NCBI GenBank assembly: GCA_019118565.1
Contig: DWYR01000008.1
Location: 149,333-213,332, forward strand
Source of the DNA: Candidatus Alistipes avicola
GTDB lineage: Bacteria > Bacteroidota > Bacteroidia > Bacteroidales > Rikenellaceae
Direction: 5' to 3'
DNA length: 64,000 nucleotides
Shown here piece after piece: positions 17,335 to 26,402 of the stretch. The position numbers and the translations under genes were made by a program. The notes beneath the pieces are model-generated. The model had not been told where the DNA came from. It did not search any database and worked only from the letters and a program-made list of their open reading frames with translations. The stretch's first letter is position 1; each line of letters starts with the position of its first letter.

Positions 17335-18006
17335 ATGATAAGAAAAACCGTTTTAACGTTTATATTTTTAATTCTGCTGACCACTTTCTACGGCTTTAAT
17401 GCGAATTTCAGCTCCTCTTCGATGGAGGAAGTCGATCCGCAGGCCCGAAGCGTATCGATGTGCGTGATCTCCCCCTATGATGCCCTGATACGTGCTGTCA
17501 GCGAACGCGAGGGGAACGATTGGCGCTTGATCAGTGCCATTGCCTACCATGAGTCTCGATTTACCCCCGATATTGTTTCGCACCGAGGAGCCTGCGGACT
17601 GATGCAGATCATGCCGGCCGTTGCCCGTCAGTTTGATGTCGCTTCTTCGGAGGAGCTTTTCGATCCGGAAACGAACGTTTTGGTAGCCAATAAGATCCTT
17701 AATCGGATTTACTCTTCGTTGAGATTACCGGCCGGTATCCCTGAAAAGGATCGTATGAGTATTGCTTTGGCCTGCTACAACGGAGGAATCGGCCATATTG
17801 ATGATGCACGAAGACTTGCTCGCGTCAACGGTGAGAATCCCAACAGTTGGGAGGTTGTCCTGCGTTATCTGGAATTGAAAGCAGATCCGGAATTCTACGA
17901 GTCAGATGTCGTACGTTGCGGTAAATTTACCGGTTCGGCCCAGACAAAGGCTTTCGTCGACGACGTGATGAACCGTTACGACAAGTATTGTTCGATGGTT
18001 CAGTAG
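17335..18006 (+). CDS. Lytic transglycosylase, SLT domain
   Basis: A 223-residue cell-wall enzyme with an N-terminal signal or anchor segment (MIRKTVLTFIFLILLTTFYG). The SLT domain (about 45-190) shows the catalytic Glu73 in AIAYHESRFTPD, then GACGLMQIMPAVARQF and the substrate-groove motif ACYNGGIGHI. It cleaves the MurNAc-GlcNAc bond to give anhydro ends. No LysM or membrane-bound accessory domain is present, so it is of the short MltE/Slt-like type. A terminator follows. Confidence 0.92.
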   Translation: MIRKTVLTFIFLILLTTFYGFNANFSSSSMEEVDPQARSVSMCVISPYDALIRAVSEREGNDWRLISAIAYHESRFTPDIVSHRGACGLMQIMPAVARQFDVASSEELFDPETNVLVANKILNRIYSSLRLPAGIPEKDRMSIALACYNGGIGHIDDARRLARVNGENPNSWEVVLRYLELKADPEFYESDVVRCGKFTGSAQTKAFVDDVMNRYDKYCSMVQ

Positions 18007-18060
18007 GAAATGGATTGAAAGGGGTGGAGTGATTCGTCGTAGTGAGTCGGAGCTGCGCCT

Positions 18061-18103
18061 CAGGAAAAAAGGCAACTCGTTAATCGAGTTGCCTTTTTTC
18101 CTG
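18061..18103. terminator. Bidirectional rho-independent terminator
   Basis: A perfect 19-bp inverted repeat (18061-18079 and 18085-18103) around TTAAT, with six A at the outer left and six T at the outer right. It lies between the convergent transglycosylase and PCMD genes and suits both. Confidence 0.9.
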
Positions 18104-18188
18104 AAACATTTTTGAGCTTTCCGAAAGGGCGAATCATACGGACTGGGGTAAGGAGCGATGTCCCGTGTCCGATCGTTGAAATGATGGA

Positions 18189-19841
18189 TTACAACGCAGA
18201 TTCCACCTCGTCGTAGATCAGTTCGAAATCATCGACCCAAAGGACGCTCTCGTTGCTGCCTATGAAGTAATCGCCCCATCGCGATGCCGAGCAGACGATT
18301 ACGATGTGGGTAGGTTTACGATCCGTGGCAACGTATTTGAGCGGGATTGTGAATTCAGCCCACTCTTCGACGCTGTTCGTGAGGGCCAACTCGCCGTAGG
18401 CAATCACATCCGGTCCGTTCGGGTTGAAGAAGGTGTTGGGATCCCGTGTGTCGATGATGATGGGGACTTCGTCGGTTCCCAGCATTTCGCTCTCCTTGGA
18501 GGAGACCCCGTATTTTTCCGGAGTCCAGGTGCCCAGGGCAATATAAACGACGCCGTTATCGGGATCACCCACCTTCAGATTCTGTCCGGGCGGTTGTAGT
18601 TCGCCTACCTTGGTCAGCAGCCCGCGATTGTATTTCACCCATCCATGCAGAGCAGTCGGCCGATTTTCGAACGGTCGGCCGAATCCGACGATACCGTTGG
18701 TGGCCCGTGTTGCCACGTAGCGTCCCGTGAAAAGATTTCCGGCCGCAATTTTGACGAGGTTTCCGATACCCACGTGCTTCGATTCGAGTTTGGCGGCGTA
18801 TTTCCCCGTGCTGCCCGGACGTATATCCTCGGTTTTGTTCGTGAGAACCGCATTGCCGATTTTGGCTCCCGGATTTCCGGTCCCCCAGTAGCGGGTCTCC
18901 TCCGAGAGATATGGGCAGACGATATTTTGAATGGTATTCCACTCCTCGAATCCTCCGTTTGTCAGGAGCGGAGCCGCTTCGGTCGTAATCGTTACGAGTT
19001 CCGATTCATGATTCCCCGATACGGCGATAACTTCGTATTGGGTATCAGGTTCCAGACCGGATAAACAGGTATTGAAGGCACCTCCGGATATGTTGATTTT
19101 CTCGGACGGGACGGAGATCCACTCTTCATCGCCGGCTTTCCGATAGCGGAATCCCAGCTCCTCGCCGCTCAATCCCTCGGCATAGAGCCAGGCGACGCGG
19201 CTCCACGCATCGACCTGCGTGAACTGTACCGATACTTCCGTGGGGATCACATAGAGGGACCATTTTTGTTCTATGTCGTGGTAGGAAACGTAAACATAGC
19301 GTACCGATTCGAACGAGGTGAGCTCGTCGATCGAAGGGGTCATGGTTGTAATATCGGCCGGACCGAGTTTTAATCGAGTGATTGTGATTTCGTTCAGGTC
19401 GGTTCCCAGCGGTACGTATGCGGTTGCCATGAGACGCTCGGGGTCGATTACCGAGGCTCCGATTTGTGATTCTACCTCGAAATAGCGATCGATTTGCTGT
19501 TCGGCCATGATGGTCCATTCGTAGTCCTGATAGAAGGAGAGGGTCAAATAGAGCGGGGTGCGCAGATCGAATACGCCGCTGAGCGGAATCGACGATCGGG
19601 CATCCTCTGTTACGGAAATTTTGTTGATCTTTACTTGGCTGATGTCGGTCTGTTCGTCCAGATGGAGGGTTACCGTATTGTTTTTTTTGTCGATATTATC
19701 TGCCGAGCAGGTAAACCCTTCGCCTTCGACACCGAGTATCTCGAGTTCGACGACGGGATAGGGGATCGTGTTGCTGATGCAGGATCCCAATACCAGGGCG
19801 GAAACGAGTCCGACGATTTGTCGCAAAGATTTTTTCATCAT
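18189..19841 (-). CDS. PCMD-domain surface lipoprotein (last gene of the fimbrillin-like operon)
   Basis: About 550 residues. The ATGATG start overlaps the upstream stop by 4 bases (ATGA), which suggests translational coupling; a longer frame to 19865 would reach into the barrel gene. The signal peptide ends in the lipobox LVLGSCIS, giving a lipidated Cys. The middle holds Ig or fibronectin-type strands (FRYRKAGDEEWISV, LEPDTQYEVIAVSGN). The C-terminal 240 residues match the PCMD (putative carbohydrate metabolism) jelly roll, starting NGGFEEWN and including GRPFENRPTALHGWVKYN and LWVDDFELIY. The same signature ends the protein at 21686-23770. No catalytic residues can be named, so a glycan- or protein-binding role is inferred. 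Confidence 0.82.
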   Translation of the reverse strand: MMKKSLRQIVGLVSALVLGSCISNTIPYPVVELEILGVEGEGFTCSADNIDKKNNTVTLHLDEQTDISQVKINKISVTEDARSSIPLSGVFDLRTPLYLTLSFYQDYEWTIMAEQQIDRYFEVESQIGASVIDPERLMATAYVPLGTDLNEITITRLKLGPADITTMTPSIDELTSFESVRYVYVSYHDIEQKWSLYVIPTEVSVQFTQVDAWSRVAWLYAEGLSGEELGFRYRKAGDEEWISVPSEKINISGGAFNTCLSGLEPDTQYEVIAVSGNHESELVTITTEAAPLLTNGGFEEWNTIQNIVCPYLSEETRYWGTGNPGAKIGNAVLTNKTEDIRPGSTGKYAAKLESKHVGIGNLVKIAAGNLFTGRYVATRATNGIVGFGRPFENRPTALHGWVKYNRGLLTKVGELQPPGQNLKVGDPDNGVVYIALGTWTPEKYGVSSKESEMLGTDEVPIIIDTRDPNTFFNPNGPDVIAYGELALTNSVEEWAEFTIPLKYVATDRKPTHIVIVCSASRWGDYFIGSNESVLWVDDFELIYDEVESAL

Positions 19842-20797
19842 GCCTTGTTGGCTTTCTTGTTCCACAAATGAACGGTTACACCGATGTGAATATTGAGCAG
19901 ATTAAGACGGAATCTCATTTTGGAGGCTGTCCGAGTTCCGATTATGTTCCCGGCTTCGTCCTTTTGTTTGATTTTCGAGTACTCCAAGCCGCCTAACCCG
20001 AATGAAATCGTACTGCAAACATTGGGAAGGATATATACGGCCATGCCCGGATTGAATCCCAAAGAAAGTTGTGTCTGGTCGCCATTGACGGCTTTGATCC
20101 GATCACCGGTTTGGTAGGAGAAGTTGGTCGAACCGCTTTTCATCGAAAGATCTACCTCACTGAAGAAAGCGAAGGTCCCTTTGTTATCGAGACCGGCGTA
20201 GGATCTGAAAAAGAGTCCTACCGAGAGGGCGTTGCTTTTTAGATGTATATTGTTGAATGCCAGATTTATGTCATTTGTTTCTCCCAGGTTGATATTGGCG
20301 GATCCCAATGATCCGGAGAGATTCGTGTATCCGAATCGTACGCCCGCACACATGTTATCCTTGAAAAAGTAACCGACCGATGGATTTATCGTGAAGATAC
20401 TTCCGTTCAAATTGAGGTTGTCCAGGATAAGCATGAAGTCCGTGTCATCGCTCGATAGCGTACCGTAGGATACCGTCAGGCCCAGGGCGACTTCGCCTGC
20501 ATACGCGAATTTTAATTTATTGATTTCTCGATCCATTCGTCGGCGCATTGGGAGAAACCGTTGTTTTTTAGGGCGGTTCTGATTTTTTTGCAGGGAGTCG
20601 ATCGTTGGGGTATCCGCAAATTCCGGATATAGGGTAGGTTTCGGGAGCGATGAATAGCCGGAATCGGAGACCTGGGTCCCGACCAAGAGCGAATCGAGCT
20701 CGGTGACAGGGAACTGTTCCGTTCTGAGCGGTTCCTGTGCTCTAAGCATGGAGATCGCGGCAGTAGCTGTCAGCAGGGAAAATAGGAGTCGTTTCAT
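19838..20797 (-). CDS. Outer-membrane beta-barrel protein, paralogue A of the surface operon
   Basis: 319 residues with a signal peptide (MKRLLFSLLTATAAISMLRA). A disordered, charged periplasmic segment (about 25-95, with RPKKQRFLPMRRRMDRE) precedes about eight to ten amphipathic strands. It shares with the next gene upstream the run INPSVGYFFKDNMCAGVRFGY, in which YxxxDNMxxGxRFxY is the common core, and the later ANINLGE. The last strand, IHIGVTVHLW, has the terminal aromatic expected of a barrel. It may anchor or export the operon's lipoproteins, which is inference. Confidence 0.75.
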   Translation of the reverse strand: MKRLLFSLLTATAAISMLRAQEPLRTEQFPVTELDSLLVGTQVSDSGYSSLPKPTLYPEFADTPTIDSLQKNQNRPKKQRFLPMRRRMDREINKLKFAYAGEVALGLTVSYGTLSSDDTDFMLILDNLNLNGSIFTINPSVGYFFKDNMCAGVRFGYTNLSGSLGSANINLGETNDINLAFNNIHLKSNALSVGLFFRSYAGLDNKGTFAFFSEVDLSMKSGSTNFSYQTGDRIKAVNGDQTQLSLGFNPGMAVYILPNVCSTISFGLGGLEYSKIKQKDEAGNIIGTRTASKMRFRLNLLNIHIGVTVHLWNKKANKA

Positions 20798-20810
20798 CGT
20801 ATTTGTCGGG

Positions 20811-21680
20811 TTATAGATAGAATGATACGCCTAATCCGATTGAGAAAATGTTGATCTTGAAATTCATCATGCTTGTCGAACGCTCGCCGACCGTGACTTG
20901 GTTATGAACTTGTCGTGTCCGGTTATAGGTGATACCCATGACACCGACGTTCACTTCGAAGGCCAAGTTGTTTGTTGCGAAAGCAACCAGTCCGGGGGAT
21001 ATGCCCAATGAGAAGGTGAAACTCTTTTGGAAAGTTCCTCTGATTGGGTAATCCATGGCGAATTCGGCCTGACCTCCGCCCAGAGCCAACTGCATTTCGT
21101 TGAATAGAGCGAATCTTTTGCTTTGTCCGAGGGGGATGTATTGCCTCCAGATAAGTCCGAATGAATAATTGTGCTGTAGTGCGTAGTAATATTCCAGGTT
21201 TAGGTTGATGCCGGTCTCTTGGTCTCCCAGATTGATGTCGGCCCCCTTGACGCGAAGCATTGAACGGGAGTAGTTGAATCGCCCCCCGATGGCCATGTTG
21301 TCCCGGATGGCATAGGCAATCAACGGACTGATCTTGAATGTATATCCGTCCGAATTTATATCGTTGATTACCAGGAATGTGTAGTCTGTATTGGTATGCG
21401 TCGAATAGGAGGCCGAGATACCTCCAATCCATTGTCCTTTGGGTACGAATCGGTTAGACAGAGACGACAGACCCCTCGATAATCGAGGATCGGGCCGATG
21501 TTCTGTTTCGGGCGATTCTTGAGTTTTAAGGCTTGTATGGGCAGACACCGATGAGTCGGATGCCGGAGGGGACAGATGTGTTTGTGCGGATGAATCGACC
21601 GCGGGCCGAGTTTGGGCCTGCGATCGATCCATTGCGCAACAGATGCTGAGCGTCGTTAGAATAGCGAGAAAAAAACGCAT
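20811..21680 (-). CDS. Outer-membrane beta-barrel protein, paralogue B of the surface operon
   Basis: 289 residues with a signal peptide (MRFFLAILTTLSICCAMDRSQA). A Ser/Thr/Pro-rich linker (about 25-70) and an amphipathic barrel follow. It parallels its downstream neighbour: IRDNMAIGGRFNYSRSML aligns with FKDNMCAGVRFGYTNLSG, and ADINLGDQETGINLNLEY with ANINLGETNDINLAFNN. Both also begin the barrel with a strand followed by the (F/L)(L/M)(V/I)(I/L)(N/D)(D/N) pattern. The pair therefore looks like a tandem duplication. It is 5 bases from the DUF4493-PCMD gene upstream and 13 bases from paralogue A downstream. Confidence 0.75.
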   Translation of the reverse strand: MRFFLAILTTLSICCAMDRSQAQTRPAVDSSAQTHLSPPASDSSVSAHTSLKTQESPETEHRPDPRLSRGLSSLSNRFVPKGQWIGGISASYSTHTNTDYTFLVINDINSDGYTFKISPLIAYAIRDNMAIGGRFNYSRSMLRVKGADINLGDQETGINLNLEYYYALQHNYSFGLIWRQYIPLGQSKRFALFNEMQLALGGGQAEFAMDYPIRGTFQKSFTFSLGISPGLVAFATNNLAFEVNVGVMGITYNRTRQVHNQVTVGERSTSMMNFKINIFSIGLGVSFYL

Positions 21681-21685
21681 TGGTA

Positions 21686-23770
21686 TTAATATACGAATTC
21701 GATGTCGTCGAGATACATTTTACTGTCGGTGCTGCCTTCCATGTAATCGCCTCGATAGCTGGACGATGCGGTAATCATCAGGTAGTTGGGCATTTCATCG
21801 CTGCGATAGGTGATTGGCAACGTGATCTCGGTCCACTCGTTGACCGTAGTTTCCTGGATCCAGTCACCGTAACCGTAGATCGGACCTTCGGGGAGCGACT
21901 CATCCGAGGGATTGAAGAAGGTGCTTTGGTCGTAAGTATCCACCTTGTGGTAAGAACTCCACTTACCCATGCAGATGAACAGACGAGCCTTGTCGTTCGA
22001 GCCGACTGTTCCCTTGTACCAGAATTTGATCGCTTTCGGACGGGCGTTGAACGTGAAGGGACGCCCCATGTAAACGTCTCCGTATTTGATGTTGTGGACA
22101 CCTCCGAATGTTCCGACGAAGATGTTGCCGGCAGCGATTTGTCCCAGGAAGCTCTTGGTTTCGAGCAGAGCGGCCTGGGTTCCTTTCGATCCGGGACGGA
22201 CATCGCTGGTTGGCGAGGTGATGATCATACCGCCCGATTTAGCAGCCGGGTTGCCCGATCCCCAGAATCCCATGTAGGCCGTACCGGTACCGGTGCTGTT
22301 GCCGATTTCGCCTTCCGGACAGGGATAATAGGTGCTATTGAAGTAGGTCCATGTTTCGAAGTCTCCGTTGGGGATCTGGACTCCTGCGTCCGTCGACATA
22401 CTCCGTACGGTCCCCTGCTCGGCATCGTTGATGAGCAGCTGGTACTCGTAATCGCGTCCTGCGGCGAAGTCGGTGGCTTGAGCCGTATAGGTGAAGTTTT
22501 CTCCGACTGCGGCCGTGGCGGTTTTCCACTCACCGAACTCTGTCTCTCCGGTCAGGCGTTCCCGATAACGTACCTTCACGTTCGAGATCGACGGGTCGGT
22601 CATGATGACCTGGAAGTTGGCCGTATTGAGCCATAAATCATAATTGCTCAGATCGGTCAGGCCGGTTACGGCGATATGAGCGGTTCCCGTGCCTTCGGTG
22701 TCTGTTACATCGGTCATGGTGAAGACGATGTCATGGATTCCTCCCTGGAATTTCGCAAAGAAAGCATCTTCCAGAGTTAAGGTGCCGTTATTTTCGTCCT
22801 GAGGCGTATAGCTGATGCCATTGGCGGCTGCATCCGGCGAGACGGATCCGTTTTCCATGACCGTATAGTTTTGTTCTCCGTCCTGAATTCTGATACCGCC
22901 GAGAGCTTGTACGGACGATACATTGAACGAGATCGGAGTTGCATTGTAGCCGATCACCGAGTTCATGTCCACACCGTTTCCTTTGATCGAGGGTTGGGGA
23001 CTGAAGATAAACGGGTCTTCATGAATCTCTCCGTTCTCCTCAACCTGTACCGTAATACCCAGGTATCCGTCGGGAGTCTTCGAATATTTGAATTTCAGCG
23101 TGTGGAGGGTTCCCTTTTCCGGATTCGGGATAAATCCCGTCTTCGATACTTCGCCTAATTGCGTGCTGGATCCGTAGAAACCCCAACTCAGGTTGCTGAC
23201 TCCTTCTGGCAACAGGAAGTAGCCCGTTCCGTCTTCCGTATAGGAGAGGGTCGGGACGGAGTTGTTCTCCGCCTCAGCTTTCGAGAAGTTGTCGCTGGCG
23301 CTGACGAAAGTCTTGAATCCGAGATCCATCTTGTCCAGAATTGTCTGGTCGAAAACGACCTGCACGCCGACATTGGTGATTTTACAAACCACCTCGTCGA
23401 TCACAACGTCTTTCGGGATGATATTTACGTCCAACTCGCCGTAATAGCTTTTGTTGGTGAATGTAGCAGCGCTCTGATCGCCTGCTTCAACCTTGATGCG
23501 GTATTGTCCGGCAACCAGGTAGAAGTCTCCGGGGGCATCCGTAGCCGGCTGGTACTTGCGGATGAGTTTTTCCTCGCCTCCTTCGATCTTGTATACACGC
23601 ATTGTACTGTGGTCGAGTGCGTTGTATTCTGCACGCGAGTTACCGATGCTCAGACTCAAACGGAGTCTTCCCATTTGATCGCCCGATGTTTCGTCCACGC
23701 TGCTCGTGGTGCAGGCGCTCAGCGAGACTATCCCCGCTAACAGGGTTATATATTTTAAGATATTTTTCAT
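21686..23770 (-). CDS. DUF4493-PCMD fusion lipoprotein
   Basis: 694 residues. The signal peptide ends in LSACTTSS (lipobox). Residues 30-150 match DUF4493: GRLRLSLSI, then FYLVAGQYRIKVEAGDQ and YYGELDVNIIPKDVV. A middle Ig-like region (about 250-460) has YTAQATDFAAGRDYEYQLLI. The C-terminal PCMD jelly roll (about 470-694) starts IPNGDFETW and contains GRPFTFNARPKAIKFWYKG and MYLDDIEFVY. DUF4493 and PCMD are structurally known but functionally unassigned Bacteroidales surface domains. This protein combines both, linking the DUF4493 genes upstream with the PCMD gene at the operon end. Confidence 0.85.
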   Translation of the reverse strand: MKNILKYITLLAGIVSLSACTTSSVDETSGDQMGRLRLSLSIGNSRAEYNALDHSTMRVYKIEGGEEKLIRKYQPATDAPGDFYLVAGQYRIKVEAGDQSAATFTNKSYYGELDVNIIPKDVVIDEVVCKITNVGVQVVFDQTILDKMDLGFKTFVSASDNFSKAEAENNSVPTLSYTEDGTGYFLLPEGVSNLSWGFYGSSTQLGEVSKTGFIPNPEKGTLHTLKFKYSKTPDGYLGITVQVEENGEIHEDPFIFSPQPSIKGNGVDMNSVIGYNATPISFNVSSVQALGGIRIQDGEQNYTVMENGSVSPDAAANGISYTPQDENNGTLTLEDAFFAKFQGGIHDIVFTMTDVTDTEGTGTAHIAVTGLTDLSNYDLWLNTANFQVIMTDPSISNVKVRYRERLTGETEFGEWKTATAAVGENFTYTAQATDFAAGRDYEYQLLINDAEQGTVRSMSTDAGVQIPNGDFETWTYFNSTYYPCPEGEIGNSTGTGTAYMGFWGSGNPAAKSGGMIITSPTSDVRPGSKGTQAALLETKSFLGQIAAGNIFVGTFGGVHNIKYGDVYMGRPFTFNARPKAIKFWYKGTVGSNDKARLFICMGKWSSYHKVDTYDQSTFFNPSDESLPEGPIYGYGDWIQETTVNEWTEITLPITYRSDEMPNYLMITASSSYRGDYMEGSTDSKMYLDDIEFVY

Positions 23771-23785
23771 GGTCTGTTCAAGGGT

Positions 23786-25579
23786 TTATTCGTGATTCGG
23801 ATTGACGTAGAGCATGATGGATTTTACCGTCGTGCCCGATGCATCGGATATGCTGAGTTCGAAATCGGTATTGCCGGGGGCGACACCGTACAACGCGGGC
23901 ATGAAGTTCGTAATGTCGATCTTCAGCGAAGTGGCTCCGGATACTTCGTCTTTGGTCGGGAATCCGAGCCCTTTCAAAGCCGTATTCATTTCATCGCTGG
24001 CCGGATTGATCAGATCCATCTCCTCGGCCAGATTGAGCTCAGTCAACACATCGCCAGTCAGCATATCGCTCTTGATACGTACCGTCAAGCCGGTGATGCC
24101 TGTTTCCGAAGCGATGTCGATGATAACGGGCAGCCCTGCGTCGGTTACTTCATGACGAATGCCGAAATCGGTCGTACCTCCTTTACCATCGCTCCAAATG
24201 ACACTCGGCCCCTCGTCCGAACCGCCGCCCGTATGGGATACGATGATGGTCAGCGTCGTATAGGATCGCCGTCCTTCGGAATCCACAGCGATAAATTTTG
24301 CCGTATGGGTTCCTGTATAGTCGTACAGTCCTTTCATTCCCGCATATTTGGCCGTGATTTCGAGGTCGGATCCATTTTGGCTGACGAAACAGTATGCTTC
24401 GGCCGGATTTGCCTCGGGCCAAAGGGAGATTCGATTGTCGGTGAAGCCGGCTGCCTGCAAGGCAGATAGGAACTGTGCGTTGTCCGAATCGAAGATCACG
24501 TCGAGCGAAGAGACGGTCGAGCCGCTGTACGGTGTGAAGACCGCCATGATGTGGTCCGTACATTGATCGATGTTGAAGTTGAAGATTGCATCGCTGATCA
24601 GGAACGGATCCTCCACTTTGTGGTTGCCTCCCAATGAGAGTACCGGCGCGTTTTCATCCGAGACCTCTTCGTCGGGAATTTCCTCTTCCCCGTAACTATA
24701 GAGCGAAGACATAACATCCACGTCGATTTTTTCGTCGTAGACCCAGGTTTCTACCGTAATCTGTAACTGCACGTTCCCGTCGCTGGCGTGGAGAATCTTG
24801 ATGCCGATCTTGCGCCATTGTCCCGCTTTTACGTTTTGCAACTCCTGGGTCCAGGTGATGGGAACATAGGAGGGTTCCTGCCCTTCGCCCGCTTTGTTGT
24901 AGGAGCCCGAAAGGACGATCTTGATGGTGTTGTTGCTCGATTGAGCCTTGAAGAATCCGGCACGGGCATCCTCACGACCGAATACGAGCGAGTGATTGCC
25001 CAGTGAAAGTGTTGTGGTGAGTTGTTGTTCCGAATCGTCCGGTTTGAAGAGAGCATTCAGATCGGCCGACAGTTCGACGGTGGTCTTGATATTGGCCAGA
25101 CGACAGATTAGATTGCTGACATCCGTCTGCATCTTTTTGATGACATTGACGGTTACCTCTCCGTAATAGGTCGGGGTTTCCCACTCGGCATCGGGCATTG
25201 TGGCGTAGTTGGGCGATTCGGCCGTTACGGTATAGGTGTCCTGAGGCAATTCGAGACGTCCGAGCGATTTGATCTCTTCGTATGTATAGCTGCCCACCTC
25301 CTCTTTGGACGAGTTGAAGATTTTGACGAGGTAGTCTCCGGGAGCTTCGCTCGTGGCGTGTATCGTATTGTGGGGAAAGATGTTTTGGCTGAGATCACCG
25401 TCGTCTTTCGAAGTCTCCTGGTCATTGGTTACGGTCAGATCCCATTTTTCGAAAGAGAGGTATCCGGTCTCTTGGCCGGATTGTCCCTGGGGATTATCCA
25501 AGTCGAGTCCGTCTCGACCACAACTTACCGTTGCCAGTACGATGGCGAACAGGAACGATATTTTGGCGAAAGTCTTCAT
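23786..25579 (-). CDS. DUF4493 domain lipoprotein, long form
   Basis: 597 residues with a lipoprotein signal (MKTFAKISFLFAIVLATVSC). The DUF4493 core (about 40-190) reads GYLSFEKWDLTV, APGDYLVKIFNSSKEEVGSY and TYYGEVTVNVIKKMQTDVSN. The rest is a series of predicted Ig-like beta domains without recognisable catalytic motifs (for example YDYTGTHTAKFIAVDSEGR). The mature N terminus is CGRDGLDLDN, acidic but not a strict K(D/E)2 lipoprotein export signal. It precedes the DUF4493-PCMD gene by 15 bases. Confidence 0.82.
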   Translation of the reverse strand: MKTFAKISFLFAIVLATVSCGRDGLDLDNPQGQSGQETGYLSFEKWDLTVTNDQETSKDDGDLSQNIFPHNTIHATSEAPGDYLVKIFNSSKEEVGSYTYEEIKSLGRLELPQDTYTVTAESPNYATMPDAEWETPTYYGEVTVNVIKKMQTDVSNLICRLANIKTTVELSADLNALFKPDDSEQQLTTTLSLGNHSLVFGREDARAGFFKAQSSNNTIKIVLSGSYNKAGEGQEPSYVPITWTQELQNVKAGQWRKIGIKILHASDGNVQLQITVETWVYDEKIDVDVMSSLYSYGEEEIPDEEVSDENAPVLSLGGNHKVEDPFLISDAIFNFNIDQCTDHIMAVFTPYSGSTVSSLDVIFDSDNAQFLSALQAAGFTDNRISLWPEANPAEAYCFVSQNGSDLEITAKYAGMKGLYDYTGTHTAKFIAVDSEGRRSYTTLTIIVSHTGGGSDEGPSVIWSDGKGGTTDFGIRHEVTDAGLPVIIDIASETGITGLTVRIKSDMLTGDVLTELNLAEEMDLINPASDEMNTALKGLGFPTKDEVSGATSLKIDITNFMPALYGVAPGNTDFELSISDASGTTVKSIMLYVNPNHE

Positions 25580-25606
25580 AAAATGAATTTTTCAGAGGTT
25601 ACACAA

Positions 25607-26374
25607 TTAAGCTTCCGGATTGATCTCGATCTCTTCGAGCTCGATCGGGGTGAGAGTATCGTCCAGTCGAATGTCGATGCTTCCCTGTCCAACTTGCGAG
25701 GCATCCACTTCGATCTTGTGCCAGGTACGGGCGACTGTCGAACCGATTTCATGTTCAGGGAATTGAACTTCCACGCCGTTCTGCGATTTGGTAGCGGTCC
25801 CCGACAGAAATAGTTTACTCTCCGCCTTGACGAAGATCATGGCGGACGATGCATTTGCGAACTTGAATTCATTGCCCGATTCGGTGCGGACGATGAATTC
25901 GGCATCGGTGTAATACTTGTTGAACATTTCGCTGCACGAGAGACTAATGACCGAATTGACCAGCGAGGCGGTGATATTTTGTTGGATGGTCTGGCGGGCC
26001 AGAACCGTGAACTCCTGCGTGCCTTCGTAGCAATAGGCGGTCACTCCCTCTTGCGAAGGATCTCCATAGCGGATCGTGGCCGTATAGTCTCCGCTGGCCA
26101 TATAGGGTTTGTCATAGGTGTGGAATTTTTCGTATTCGGCCGAGAAACTTTCGGTTTCCGTGCCCGGTTTTCCTTTAAGGAGGAGCCAGAAATCGCCTGC
26201 ATCCGGAATAACCGTTTCCGGCAGGTTTGTTGTTGCTCTGGTTTCGATCATGAGCGAAATGGTCGGTGCGAATTCTACTGTACCAAAACCTGTCTCCGTC
26301 GTCGTATTCTCCTCTTTCGAGCAGCCGATCGACAGGATCAGCATCGCCATGGGTAACAGCAAATACTTTTTCAT
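25607..26374 (-). CDS. DUF4493 domain lipoprotein, short form
   Basis: 255 residues, essentially a single DUF4493 domain after a lipoprotein signal (MKKYLLLPMAMLILSIGCSK). The +2 to +4 residues after the Cys are S-K-E-E, close to the Bacteroidota lipoprotein export signal K(D/E)2, which predicts display on the cell surface. The domain shows FGTVEFAPTISLMIE, the loop YMASGDYTATIRYGDPSQE, and TYCYEG-like strands. Its C-terminal half, including GTVARTWHKIEVD, parallels the long form's QWRKIGIKI. It may be the repeating or tip subunit of the system (inference). Confidence 0.8.
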   Translation of the reverse strand: MKKYLLLPMAMLILSIGCSKEENTTTETGFGTVEFAPTISLMIETRATTNLPETVIPDAGDFWLLLKGKPGTETESFSAEYEKFHTYDKPYMASGDYTATIRYGDPSQEGVTAYCYEGTQEFTVLARQTIQQNITASLVNSVISLSCSEMFNKYYTDAEFIVRTESGNEFKFANASSAMIFVKAESKLFLSGTATKSQNGVEVQFPEHEIGSTVARTWHKIEVDASQVGQGSIDIRLDDTLTPIELEEIEINPEA

Positions 26375-26402
26375 GAGGGTATTTTTTTGATTTTTACTAT
26401 GT

